From: Desulfomonilaceae bacterium
GTDB lineage: Bacteria; Desulfobacterota; Desulfomonilia; Desulfomonilales; Desulfomonilaceae
NCBI GenBank assembly: GCA_031082285.1
Contig: JAVHLK010000026.1
Location: forward strand, 1-58,532
DNA length: 58,532 nucleotides
Reading direction: 5' to 3'
Below the pieces are notes generated by a model. It saw only the letters and a program-made list of their open reading frames with translations, made no database searches and was not told the DNA's origin. Position 1 is the stretch's first letter. Each line of letters begins with the position of its first letter. Below, piece after piece: positions 37,887 to 46,294 of the stretch. A program made the translations under genes and the position numbers.

Positions 37887-40301
37887 ATGACTCACGCTGT
37901 TTCAAGATTCATTTGCATTCACGGCCACTTCTACCAACCGCCACGAGAAAACCCGTGGCTCGAGTCCATCGAACATCAGGAATCCGCACATCCGTACCAT
38001 GATTGGAACGAGCGCATCGCGGTGGAATGCTATACGCCGAATGCCCATGCCCGAATTCTGGACGAACAGGGCCGGTTGCGGCAAATTATTAACAACTACG
38101 AATACATGAGCTTCAATTTTGGGCCAACCTTGCTTTCGTGGCTCGAACGGCACGTACCGCACACCTATCGGGCCATCCTTGACGCGGATCGAGCAAGCAG
38201 CGCGAGGCTGTCGGGCCACGGCAATGCCATTGCGCAACCGTATAACCACATGATCATGCCCCTGGCTTCCACGCGTGACAAGGTCACGCAGATCCTGTGG
38301 GGCATCGAGGACTTCACGACTCGCTTCAACCGAGCCCCGGAGGGCATGTGGTTGCCCGAGACCGCGGTTGACGCGGAAACGCTCGACCTTCTCGCGCAGT
38401 ACGGCATTCTCTTTACCATACTCGCTCCTACACAAGCTCGTCGGTTCAGGCTTTCACCGGCAGATGCCTGGACCCGTGTCGACGGGTCGGCCTTGGATCC
38501 GTCAGTTCCCTATCTCTGCGGACTTCCCGGGGGAAGGACGATCTCTCTGTTCTTCTACGACGCGCCCATATCCCATGCCGTCGCGTTTGAAAAACTCCTG
38601 GACAGCGGGGATGAATTCCAAAAACGATTGATGGCCGCGTTTTCGTCCCAGGCGAACCGAGCTCAACTGGTGCATGTGGCCACGGACGGAGAATCCTACG
38701 GACACCATCACCGGTTCGGTGAAATGGCCCTTTCTTACGCCATAGAGAAGATCCTGGCCGATCCCGCCGTCCAACTCGTCAATTACGGCTATTTTCTCCA
38801 AGGGCATCCGCCGACCGCGGAAGCGGAGTTCATTGAGGATTCCTCTTGGAGTTGTGCCCATGGAGTGGGCCGATGGTCCCGAGACTGCGGCTGCTCCCTG
38901 TCTCGCAGGTCCGATTGGAATCAAAGGTGGCGCGGCGTGCTGCGAGAATCAATGGACCTCATCCGAGACCGGGTGGATGAGCTTTTCGAGCGTGAGACCG
39001 CTTCTCTCGTCAAGGATCCGTGGGAATTGAGAAATCGGTACATACGGGTCGTCCTCGATCACCACTCAAATCCCGAGGAATTCCTCACGTCCGCAGCTGG
39101 CCGGCACCTTTCCGCGGGTGAATTGCGCACACTGTCCGCGCTTCTGGAAATGCAACGCAATCGCATGCTGATGTACACGAGTTGCGGTTGGTTTTTTGAC
39201 GACATCTCGGGCCTGGAATCACGGCAGGTCCTCCGGTACGCCGCGCGCGTCCTTCAGCTTGCCGAGCCTTGGGATCCCGATCTTCAACCCGATTTTCTGA
39301 CACACATGGCTTCCGCGCTGAGCAATTTAAGGCCCTATCTTCGTGGGGACGAGATTTTTGTGCGGCAGATTCTTCCTCACGTCGCGGATCTCCCCCAAGT
39401 TGCAGCACATATCGGTATCTTCTCACTCTTTAGGAACGTTCCTATAGAAGACGGGTTCTTCTGTTATGAAATGGAGGCCGAGGATTTCAGCAGGTTCGAA
39501 TTCGGCGAACGAGTGCTCATTGTGGGCAGTGTGACGGTCCGAAATCATTTGATCGTCGAAAGTCGGAAGCTCGTCCTGGTGGTGGTCTATTTCGGAGGAC
39601 TGGATTTTCGATGTTCCGTTTCAGACTACGTGAGTAAGACCGGATACTATTCGCTGAAACGCGATCTCTCGGAGACGTTTCAAACCCGATCCGCTACTGA
39701 AGTGGTCCGCAAGCTGGACCGGTATTTCCCGGGGGACTATTTTTCGCTCGAAGATCTCTTCGCGGAGCAGAGAAGTCAGATCATTCAAAGCATCATCCAC
39801 GAGATGTATGAACCGCAGGCGCAACTTTTCGAGGCTTTCTATCATAGAAACAAGGACCTGTCCAGATTCGTCAAGAAGCAGTCGGAACGGGTCGCAGACA
39901 CGTTTCGCGTCTCTGCCCAATTCGTTCTGAACCGGTCCTTTACGAACGAACTGCACAAGCTCGAATCAGGCTCCTTTCCCGAGGGACTGCCTGCTCTGAT
40001 GGATGAGGCCAAGGAGTGGGGGATCCAGCTGGACGTGACCGCCGCGGAAAAGCTTATCAGCAATAGAATTCACGCACTGGCAACCAGGCTGAGAGACGAT
40101 CCTCAAGACGGTACGGTACTCGACGGGATCGAGGGATTTCTGAACCTCGCGAGCGACCTTGAACTGCATCTGCAGCTGGGAGAAGCGCAAATAGTCCTGC
40201 TTAGAATAGCTCGATCTTTCCGCGCCGGCCAGGTTCAGGAACTTCCACGGCGTTTCTGCGACCTGGCCGAGAAACTTGCGGTCAGTACCGACGTGTGTTG
40301 A
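37887..40301 (+). CDS. Glycoside hydrolase family 57 protein with DUF3536 domain
   Basis: 804 residues. The N-terminal GH57 catalytic barrel opens with HGHFYQPPRENPW (about 12-24). The probable nucleophile is Glu158 in EGMWLPET and a candidate acid/base is Asp267 in VATDGES. The C-terminal part (about 440-800) is a large helical region of the kind annotated as DUF3536 in many anaerobes. GH57 enzymes act on alpha-glucans (amylase, branching or 4-glucanotransferase). The exact activity cannot be read, but a cytoplasmic glycogen-processing role is likely as there is no signal peptide. The start ATG at 37887 lacks a strong site. Confidence 0.88.
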   Translation: MTHAVSRFICIHGHFYQPPRENPWLESIEHQESAHPYHDWNERIAVECYTPNAHARILDEQGRLRQIINNYEYMSFNFGPTLLSWLERHVPHTYRAILDADRASSARLSGHGNAIAQPYNHMIMPLASTRDKVTQILWGIEDFTTRFNRAPEGMWLPETAVDAETLDLLAQYGILFTILAPTQARRFRLSPADAWTRVDGSALDPSVPYLCGLPGGRTISLFFYDAPISHAVAFEKLLDSGDEFQKRLMAAFSSQANRAQLVHVATDGESYGHHHRFGEMALSYAIEKILADPAVQLVNYGYFLQGHPPTAEAEFIEDSSWSCAHGVGRWSRDCGCSLSRRSDWNQRWRGVLRESMDLIRDRVDELFERETASLVKDPWELRNRYIRVVLDHHSNPEEFLTSAAGRHLSAGELRTLSALLEMQRNRMLMYTSCGWFFDDISGLESRQVLRYAARVLQLAEPWDPDLQPDFLTHMASALSNLRPYLRGDEIFVRQILPHVADLPQVAAHIGIFSLFRNVPIEDGFFCYEMEAEDFSRFEFGERVLIVGSVTVRNHLIVESRKLVLVVVYFGGLDFRCSVSDYVSKTGYYSLKRDLSETFQTRSATEVVRKLDRYFPGDYFSLEDLFAEQRSQIIQSIIHEMYEPQAQLFEAFYHRNKDLSRFVKKQSERVADTFRVSAQFVLNRSFTNELHKLESGSFPEGLPALMDEAKEWGIQLDVTAAEKLISNRIHALATRLRDDPQDGTVLDGIEGFLNLASDLELHLQLGEAQIVLLRIARSFRAGQVQELPRRFCDLAEKLAVSTDVC

Positions 40302-40577
40302 TGTGTTCACTCGGCGCCGCTCCTGCTTGTTCTTAACGTCCCGGCCGTCATGGTGTAGTGTGAAGGACACGGTCCACGTACGGAGACTTGCGGCCGCGGG
40401 TCCCGTGCCGGCAGGGATCGCGCGGACATTTCTGCACTTCGGTAATGAGGATGCCGCCCGAAGCAACCGTGACCGCGGAACACCACGCCCCCCGGGCTTG
40501 TAACAGCCGATGGACCGTCATGACATTGAAGTGCCCGGGCCGATCAGGACGCCGACATGTCTCGGAGGAACGATTCA

Positions 40578-41093
40578 ATGGCACTGCAACCATGCCGTGA
40601 ATGCGGCAAGCCGATCAGTTCGGATGCGAACTCGTGTCCCGGATGCGGCGCGCCCTGTTCCACAACGAAACCTTCGCGAGGTTTCGGATTCGAATGGAAG
40701 ACCAAGACAAGGATTTTTCGCCTGCCCTTGGTTCATGTAGCCATTGGCCTGGATGCTCGGGGCAGACCGCTCACGGCCAAAGGTTTCATTGCAATCGGTC
40801 AGGTTGGAATCGGAGTGATCACGATCGCTCAAGCGGGTCTGGGCCTTCTTTTCGGGTTCGGTCAACTCGTCTTCGGCTTGATTGCGATCGGCCAGGCCGC
40901 CGTGGGACTCGTCCTGGCGGTCGGTCAGTTTGCCGTGGGTATTCTGGCTGTGGGACAGCAGGTCATCGGTGTGTATGGTTTGTGCCAAGCCGGCTGGGCC
41001 AAGTATCTTTGGAGTACGTCCCATACCGACATGGAAGCGGTTGCCCTCTTTTATACCATATACGAAAAACTGGGCCGGCTCATAGGGTTGTAG
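40578..41093 (+). CDS. Zinc-ribbon protein with hydrophobic GQ-repeat domain
   Basis: 171 residues from the ATG at 40578, preceded by GGAGGAACG. An N-terminal zinc ribbon (CRECGKP...CPGCGAPC, about residues 6-26) is followed by a basic segment, then seven tandem repeats of about 10-11 residues with the core (I/L)A(I/V)GQxxxG (about residues 66-140). The repeat region is strongly hydrophobic with a Gln every turn and could form a beta-solenoid or a membrane-associated sheet. The C-terminal 30 residues are polar. No named family is recalled with certainty; similar zinc-ribbon plus AIGQ-repeat proteins occur as unknowns in other bacteria. It stands alone. Confidence 0.7.
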   Translation: MALQPCRECGKPISSDANSCPGCGAPCSTTKPSRGFGFEWKTKTRIFRLPLVHVAIGLDARGRPLTAKGFIAIGQVGIGVITIAQAGLGLLFGFGQLVFGLIAIGQAAVGLVLAVGQFAVGILAVGQQVIGVYGLCQAGWAKYLWSTSHTDMEAVALFYTIYEKLGRLIGL

Positions 41094-41400
41094 CACCCTT
41101 CCGGTACGCGAACACTTCCTGCGGAGGGAAGAATTCAATCACCGGTTCGTCATGCCCTCTTCTGCGGCAAGCGCCGCCGGCCGGCATGCGGAACGCGACA
41201 AACGCAGGATGACCTTCCATTCCTTTGCCTTGTCATGAACACGAGATCGAGCAGACCATCAAATCTTGCGAAATCTTCGTTTCGGAAGCGACGGGCATTG
41301 TTCTGTCTGCGGGTTTCATGTATCGTTGAGTCCTACGTCGGGTATCACCGGTTGCAGTATAATCGAACCTTCCGGCGTTAAGCCGGAATCGGAGGAGCAC
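41094..41400. other. Intergenic stretch before the IMPase-like gene
   Basis: 307 bases with no gene seen. A TATAAT occurs at 41358-41363, placed well for the downstream start at 41401, but no matching -35 hexamer lies at 16-18 bases. Confidence 0.4.
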
Positions 41401-42213
41401 ATGGAAAAGGAAGAGGCCAGATCGTTGACGGAAAGAGAACTTTGGACCCTCAAGGAATTTGTGGAGAACACGCTTCGCAAGAGCGGTGCGTTGCTTCTGG
41501 AAATGTACGGCAAGGGCGACCGCCACATGAAATTCGATGATGAGCTGGTAACGGAAGCGGACAACGCCGCGTGGAAGATAATCTCGGCAAAAATAAAAGG
41601 GAGTTTCGAGGATCATGCGTTCCTCCGTGAGATTTCCTTCAATGAAATCAACGGCGAGCGTCCTCCCAGGTTCTTGTGGATTGTTGACACTTTGGACGGC
41701 GCAGCTTCCTTCCAGGCAGGCATGCCGGTTTGGGGCGTCAGCGCGGCCCTTTTCGAGAAGTTCTGGCCTGTTCTCGGTTTCTTGTACCTCCCGGTCACCG
41801 GCGAGCTCTATTCGGCCTATGCCGGCAGGGAAGCATTACTCAACGACGCTCCCATCACCGTGAGGCAAGATCCCACGGTAGACAATGAGAGCCTTGTGCT
41901 TGTCTACAGCCGCTTCCACCAGGATTTCACCAGTAACTTCCCGGGAAAGCTGCGCAATTTTGGGTCGTCCGCCGGACACCTCGCCTATGTGGCTCGCGGT
42001 GCGGCGGACGCGTGTCTCATGAAGAACGTTCATGTCCAGGATCTCGCGGCGGGCAGTATCATTCTTGAGGCGGCCGGAGGCGAGATACGATATCTGGACG
42101 GTCGCTTATTGCACGTGGGGGATTTTCTTGACGGCAAGAGAATCGAAGAGCCGCTGATCGCCGCTCCGAAAGGGAGTTTCAAGTCTTTTGTCAAGTATTT
42201 TAGCGTGTTGTAG
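41401..42213 (+). CDS. Inositol-monophosphatase family protein with altered active site
   Basis: 270 residues; the ATG at 41401 has GGAGGAG five bases upstream. The sugar-phosphatase fold is evident from LVTEADN, WIVDTLDGAAS and VQDLAAGSIILEAAGG. Metal ligands corresponding to human IMPase Glu70 (in FLREIS), Asp90 and Asp93 (in DTLDG) and Asp220 (in QDLAAG) are kept. The usual DPLDGT is DTLDGA, so the Thr that activates the attacking water is Ala, and GEE is REI. It could be a slow phosphatase, a different phosphoesterase (CysQ-like) or a binding protein. It stands alone upstream of hrcA. Confidence 0.75.
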   Translation: MEKEEARSLTERELWTLKEFVENTLRKSGALLLEMYGKGDRHMKFDDELVTEADNAAWKIISAKIKGSFEDHAFLREISFNEINGERPPRFLWIVDTLDGAASFQAGMPVWGVSAALFEKFWPVLGFLYLPVTGELYSAYAGREALLNDAPITVRQDPTVDNESLVLVYSRFHQDFTSNFPGKLRNFGSSAGHLAYVARGAADACLMKNVHVQDLAAGSIILEAAGGEIRYLDGRLLHVGDFLDGKRIEEPLIAAPKGSFKSFVKYFSVL

Positions 42214-42345
42214 ACCCGCTGACCTCACGGCAAGGCCCGGCATTTCTTGGAGCGCTCCGGCTCGCGACACCACATCGGCTCATGCGTTCAAAGGCCTGTT
42301 CGTATCTTGTGGACGGGAACGCGAGCTTTTTAAAAATCGTTTTCC

Positions 42346-42374
42346 TTGACGCGCGCGCTGTTCAAAGCTAATCT
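42346..42374 (+). promoter_or_regulatory. Predicted hrcA promoter
   Basis: -35 TTGACG (42346-42351), 17-base spacer, -10 TAATCT (42369-42374), 46 bases before the start codon. No CIRCE inverted repeat overlaps it. Confidence 0.65.
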
Positions 42375-42420
42375 GACCATTGGATGGATAGGTTCGGTGT
42401 TCCTGACAAAGGAATCGACA

Positions 42421-43467
42421 ATGAGAGTTCTCGAATACCGTTCGGAGAGAATCCTCGAGGCCATTGTGGCCCAATACATTGCTACGGGAGAACCCGTGGG
42501 GTCCCGCGTCGTGTCGCGAAGAGAGTCCATCAGTCTGTCCGCGGCTTCGGTACGCAACGTCATGAGCGACCTCACTGAGATGGGTTACATTGCACAGCCT
42601 CATGTGAGTGCCGGCAGGGTGCCCACGGACCGGGGCTATCGCTTCTACGTGGATATGCTCCTAAGCCGGCTAATTTATGACGAGACCGAGCATGAAAGCA
42701 TTGAGACTCGTATTAGAGCGGCGGGGCTCGATTTGAGGGATCTCTTGCGTCAGTCGTCATCGGTTCTGGCCGGCTTGTCCAGGCAAGCGGGAGTGGTAAG
42801 CTCGACACCGCCCCAGGAATTGACCTTCAAGACCATCGAATTCATCAAGGTGGCTGACGACAGGATTCTTGTCGTCCTGGTCGCGACAAGCGGATTCGTG
42901 CAAAACAAGATGATTCTCGATGAGGACGGATTGGACCAGCAAACCCTCGAGAGTTACGGCCGCATGCTCGACGACATGCTGAAACACCTCGATCTGCGCC
43001 AGGCCAAAGAGCGTATCGAACAGGAACTCGCGACCGAAAAGGCTCGCTTTGACGCCATGTTGGCCAATGCGTTACGCATGGGTCATACTATTCTGTCCCA
43101 GGACGACTCACGTGAAATCTTCATTGAAGGGCAGACAAACATTCTCAACGAGCCCGAATTTGCCGAGGTGGAAAAACTCAAAGCCGTTTTGCTTACCTTT
43201 GAAGAGAAGAGCAAGCTCCTGAAGATACTTGATAAGACTCTCGATGCAGAGGGAATTCAGGTCTTCATCGGCGCGGAGCACGGTTTGAACGAAATCGAGA
43301 GCTGCTCCATCATCGCCTACCCCATCCGTGCCGCCGACGTCGCGTGGGCAAGTATCGGCGTCATCGGGCCCAAGAGGATGGATTATCACAAGGTAGTCCC
43401 GCTCGTGGATACGACGGCACGTATTCTCACTCAGCTTCTCAAGAAATATGTCGAAAACGACGCCTAA
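42421..43467 (+). CDS. hrcA: Heat-inducible transcription repressor HrcA
   Basis: 348 residues. The N-terminal winged helix (about 1-75) includes SAASVRNVMSDLTEMGYI and HVSAGRVPTDRGYRFYV, both HrcA signatures; a GAF-like domain follows (about 95-340). HrcA normally represses groESL and/or dnaK operons at CIRCE (TTAGCACTC-N9-GAGTGCTAA). Neither a CIRCE site nor grpE/dnaK/dnaJ is visible here, although grpE and dnaK often follow. The start at 42421 has AAGGA nine bases upstream and fits the family; the frame extends to 42346 but that overlaps the promoter. Confidence 0.95.
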   Translation: MRVLEYRSERILEAIVAQYIATGEPVGSRVVSRRESISLSAASVRNVMSDLTEMGYIAQPHVSAGRVPTDRGYRFYVDMLLSRLIYDETEHESIETRIRAAGLDLRDLLRQSSSVLAGLSRQAGVVSSTPPQELTFKTIEFIKVADDRILVVLVATSGFVQNKMILDEDGLDQQTLESYGRMLDDMLKHLDLRQAKERIEQELATEKARFDAMLANALRMGHTILSQDDSREIFIEGQTNILNEPEFAEVEKLKAVLLTFEEKSKLLKILDKTLDAEGIQVFIGAEHGLNEIESCSIIAYPIRAADVAWASIGVIGPKRMDYHKVVPLVDTTARILTQLLKKYVENDA

Positions 43468-43530
43468 CTACCCGGTCTTGAAAACTCTTTCTTCCCACAT
43501 GGGAAAGCTTTTAGTTTGATTCGTCATTGC

Positions 43531-43590
43531 GAGCCAACGAATGCCCTGGCATGGAAAACAACATTGCCATGTCGCGGCGCTCGTTGCTCA
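43531..43590. repeat. Imperfect 60-base hairpin, probable dispersed repeat
   Basis: GAGCCAACGA (43531-43540) pairs, with one bulge, with TCGTTGCTC (43581-43589). Inside it GGCATGG (43548-43554) pairs with CCATGTC (43567-43573). With the flanking GTCATTGC it resembles a family of short palindromic intergenic repeats seen in several bacterial genomes. It lies between convergent hrcA and the lipoprotein gene. Confidence 0.5.
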
Positions 43591-43615
43591 CCGAAAGGAC
43601 AGCCGCATCGTCACA

Positions 43616-44128
43616 TCACGGCAGGGGCTGATCCTTGGGAGCAATGGTCTTCTTGTCTCCCTTCAGGAGCTTAAGAGGATCCCACCATTTCTTCTTATCA
43701 TCCTCGGGCTTCTTTTTTCCCGCGTCTTGCTCCGACCCGGACAATGTCGTGCCGGCATCGCTTCCTTCTTGACGTTCCTGCGTTTTCACCGTCCCCTCGT
43801 CGTGCGTTCCCGCAGCCGGGACGGATTCTCCCGGTTTCTCCGGTTTCACCGTCTTCTGCGCTTTCTCAACCGGTTTCTCAGGAACAAAGACGGCATGACG
43901 CCACTTTTTGGATCCCTTGTCGTATGAATAGATCGAAATGTTCCTGCCCTCCCGGCATTTCACCCACCATTCGTCGAATTCGGGGAGGTACGTGACGTCC
44001 ATTATCTCGCCGGTCGTGGGAATCCGATAGGTCAGGGGCGCCTTGGTCTCTTGTGCCCATGAGACCGTGTCTGCACATCCGAGCAGGACCCCGACCAAAC
44101 AAGCTGCCAACGTCAACAATGTCATCAT
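43616..44128 (-). CDS. Predicted lipoprotein of unknown function
   Basis: 170 residues. The N-terminus has a hydrophobic stretch followed by LLGC at 15-18, a lipobox, so it is probably lipid-anchored through Cys18. A short folded region (about 30-85) contains EFDEWWVKCREGRNISIYSYD. Residues 88-170 are Lys/Glu/Pro/Thr-rich and likely disordered. No family recognised. Convergent with hrcA. Confidence 0.6.
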   Translation of the reverse strand: MMTLLTLAACLVGVLLGCADTVSWAQETKAPLTYRIPTTGEIMDVTYLPEFDEWWVKCREGRNISIYSYDKGSKKWRHAVFVPEKPVEKAQKTVKPEKPGESVPAAGTHDEGTVKTQERQEGSDAGTTLSGSEQDAGKKKPEDDKKKWWDPLKLLKGDKKTIAPKDQPLP

Positions 44129-44258
44129 GTCGCCATCCCGATCCGTATCTCGGTACGATCTTACAGTCCTTGTGCTTTCTTATTCGCGAACGCCCGGGGG
44201 GACGCCTGAACGCTGCCGAACCTTTAAGGAATACGTAACCGTGTTCAGGTAATCTCTC

Positions 44259-44540
44259 CTAAGCTCCCTTGCCGCCGACCTTGCCCTTGCACATTAAGTC
44301 CTTCAGCGCTTCGGACGACCAGACGGCCATCGGTCCACAGGCGCCCCGCGGGTCGATGCTGCAACGGTAACCGGTTCTTTCAACCCCTTGTTTTTCCAAG
44401 ACGTCCCAGCTCTCTTTGAAATAGCAACACTCATCGTTGAAACAGACATAGTGGATCTCTCCGCCCCAACTGGACATGGCCGGAGTTTCTATGGGATCCA
44501 TCTCCTCCCCGCAGTGCGGGCATTTTTTCGACTTTTCCAT
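44259..44540 (-). CDS. Small zinc-ribbon protein (Ogr/Delta-like)
   Basis: 93 residues. CPHCGEEM (from Cys8) and CFNDECCYF supply a four-cysteine zinc site; further cysteines occur at about 60, 68 and 84. Such Ogr/Delta-like zinc fingers include phage late activators, but chromosomal copies in related bacteria are of unknown role. AAGGAGGAG lies nine bases before the start at 44540, so it is well translated. It lies about 130 bases after no obvious partner and is probably monocistronic. Confidence 0.65.
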   Translation of the reverse strand: MEKSKKCPHCGEEMDPIETPAMSSWGGEIHYVCFNDECCYFKESWDVLEKQGVERTGYRCSIDPRGACGPMAVWSSEALKDLMCKGKVGGKGA

Positions 44541-44943
44541 GTATAGGTCTCCTCCTTGCCGGCCGCTTCACCTGAAACCGAGCCGGCGATGTATCCGAAG
44601 AGCCACGGTTTAAAGGGGTCGGGAGAGATATTCTCCACCGACGCACGGAATTACGATCTCCATTCTCAAGTTTCCATCTTTTCTGCGCAGCTCTCTCTTA
44701 TTAGTAACTCTTTTCCTCGGGGTTCGCAAGCCGGCGGAAAAACCGCGACGGCAAAATTACTTCGAATGAGTAGGCAAAAGCCCTGTTTTGGGGTAAGCTA
44801 ATCAGTCCGTCAGGTCGGTGCGGTCACGCCGGCAAGCCGGCAGAGAGTCTCTCCGCACGAGTTGCTTGCGAGACTCCTGCGGAATTGCCAACCGTACATA
44901 ACGACGACGGTTCAAAACGGCGCGATCCCTCTCGAGGCGCATC
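44541..44943. other. Intergenic region between divergent zinc-ribbon and histidine kinase genes
   Basis: About 400 bases without a convincing gene. A GC palindrome GCCGGCAAGCCGGC lies near 44827-44840. No clear promoter hexamer pair was found. Confidence 0.4.
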
Positions 44944-46143
44944 ATGGCATCCGACATGTCCAATCGCGAATCATCACTTCCTGAGCCTTCGGATATGGAT
45001 CCCATCGAGAAGGTGATCCTGCGAAGTATGAACGAGGGTGTCATTACGGTGGAGTGCACCGGTCATATCAACACCGTCAATACGGCAGCGGCACGGATAC
45101 TGGGGCTGGACGATCAAGGGATAATCGGGAAGAAATTTGATGAGATCTTTCCGGATTTTCCGGAAAGCAAGTCACTCGAAAGAATTGTTTCACGCGTAGT
45201 TGATGAAGGGTTGCATACCAAGAACGATGAGATTCGGTACCGACGGACGGACGGCGAATTGGTGGATCTTGCGGTAGCCACATCCTATCTGGATTTCGAC
45301 GTATGCAGCCCGGGCGTGGAATCCGTGGTCGTTGTTTTTCGAGATGTCACCGCGTTCAAATCCATCGAACGCGCCCGACGCAAGGCGGCCGACCACCTTT
45401 CTCACGAACTCAAGACGCCACTGTCGATAATTGCCGCGTCGGTCGAACTTCTGGCAAGGAACCCCTCCAAAGAGAAATCGGCCAAGATTCTGGAACGGAT
45501 CGAACGAAACCTGGCCAGGCTGATTGCCGTTCAAACCATCGTGGAACAGATTCTCTATCCTCCCCCCTACAGGCCGGTATCCTTTGATTTTGGGCAACGA
45601 ATTCAAGACGTATTGGCCGGAATACGAGACGAATCCGCTCACCGGGCCGTGTCGGTGCGTACTAAAGTCGAAGAGATACACACAGGCTGTGTGGACCCGA
45701 ATGTGTTCGACATCATTCTGGAAACTCTCGTCAAGAACGCGATCGAAAATACCCCGGATCATGGTGAGATCACCATATCGCTTCATCGCGAGGAATCGGG
45801 CGTTCGTCTGCAAGTTCGAGATTCCGGGGTAGGAATCCCGGCATCGGACGTGCCGTTCATATTTGACGGATTCCATCACACTCAATCTACGGAAGACTAT
45901 TCCAGCAAGAAGCCGTATTACTTTGACGCGGGCGGCAAGGGACTCGAACTGTTGAGGCTCAAGGTACTATCCGAAACGTACCCGTTTGACATCGCGTTCG
46001 AGAGTACCCGGTGCCGACACCTGCCGAACCGACGGAACTTGTGTCCCGGAGACGTTTCTCGATGCGTGCACGTTGACGATAAGGAAGCCTGCCGTGAATC
46101 GGGAGGTACGGTTTTCTCGGTTGTCTTTCATGAACTCGACTGA
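44944..46143 (+). CDS. PAS-domain sensor histidine kinase with a four-Cys insert
   Basis: 399 residues, cytoplasmic (no transmembrane segment). A PAS domain (about 22-140) is followed by a HisKA dimerisation domain with phospho-acceptor His154 in DHLSHELKTP, then a HATPase_c domain: N-box N265/N269, G1 DSGVGI (293-298), G2 GGKGLEL (330-336). After the G2 box there is an unusual insert with C357, C367, C374 and C383, including a CPGD segment, before the last strand. It could bind a metal or sense redox state; I recall similar Cys inserts in other deltaproteobacterial kinases. No response regulator gene is adjacent, so it is an orphan kinase. The next gene downstream is an acyl-CoA synthetase-like gene. 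Confidence 0.88.
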   Translation: MASDMSNRESSLPEPSDMDPIEKVILRSMNEGVITVECTGHINTVNTAAARILGLDDQGIIGKKFDEIFPDFPESKSLERIVSRVVDEGLHTKNDEIRYRRTDGELVDLAVATSYLDFDVCSPGVESVVVVFRDVTAFKSIERARRKAADHLSHELKTPLSIIAASVELLARNPSKEKSAKILERIERNLARLIAVQTIVEQILYPPPYRPVSFDFGQRIQDVLAGIRDESAHRAVSVRTKVEEIHTGCVDPNVFDIILETLVKNAIENTPDHGEITISLHREESGVRLQVRDSGVGIPASDVPFIFDGFHHTQSTEDYSSKKPYYFDAGGKGLELLRLKVLSETYPFDIAFESTRCRHLPNRRNLCPGDVSRCVHVDDKEACRESGGTVFSVVFHELD

Positions 46144-46294
46144 TTCCGGGCCACAACGATAGACGGATCCCAAGACCGAAGGTTGGAGGCCGGTTCAGGC
46201 ACATCGTACGGCGAAGTCCTCCCGACCTCCCTTCACGGAGCGCAGCCGGGAAGATGTGCTCGGCAACGAGGGACAAATCGGCAAAGGAGCGTTT

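Noticed and set aside
44827-44840. GCCGGCAAGCCGGC palindrome as a terminator or operator
   Set aside because: Short GC palindrome with a two-base loop and no T-run; nothing supports a regulatory role.
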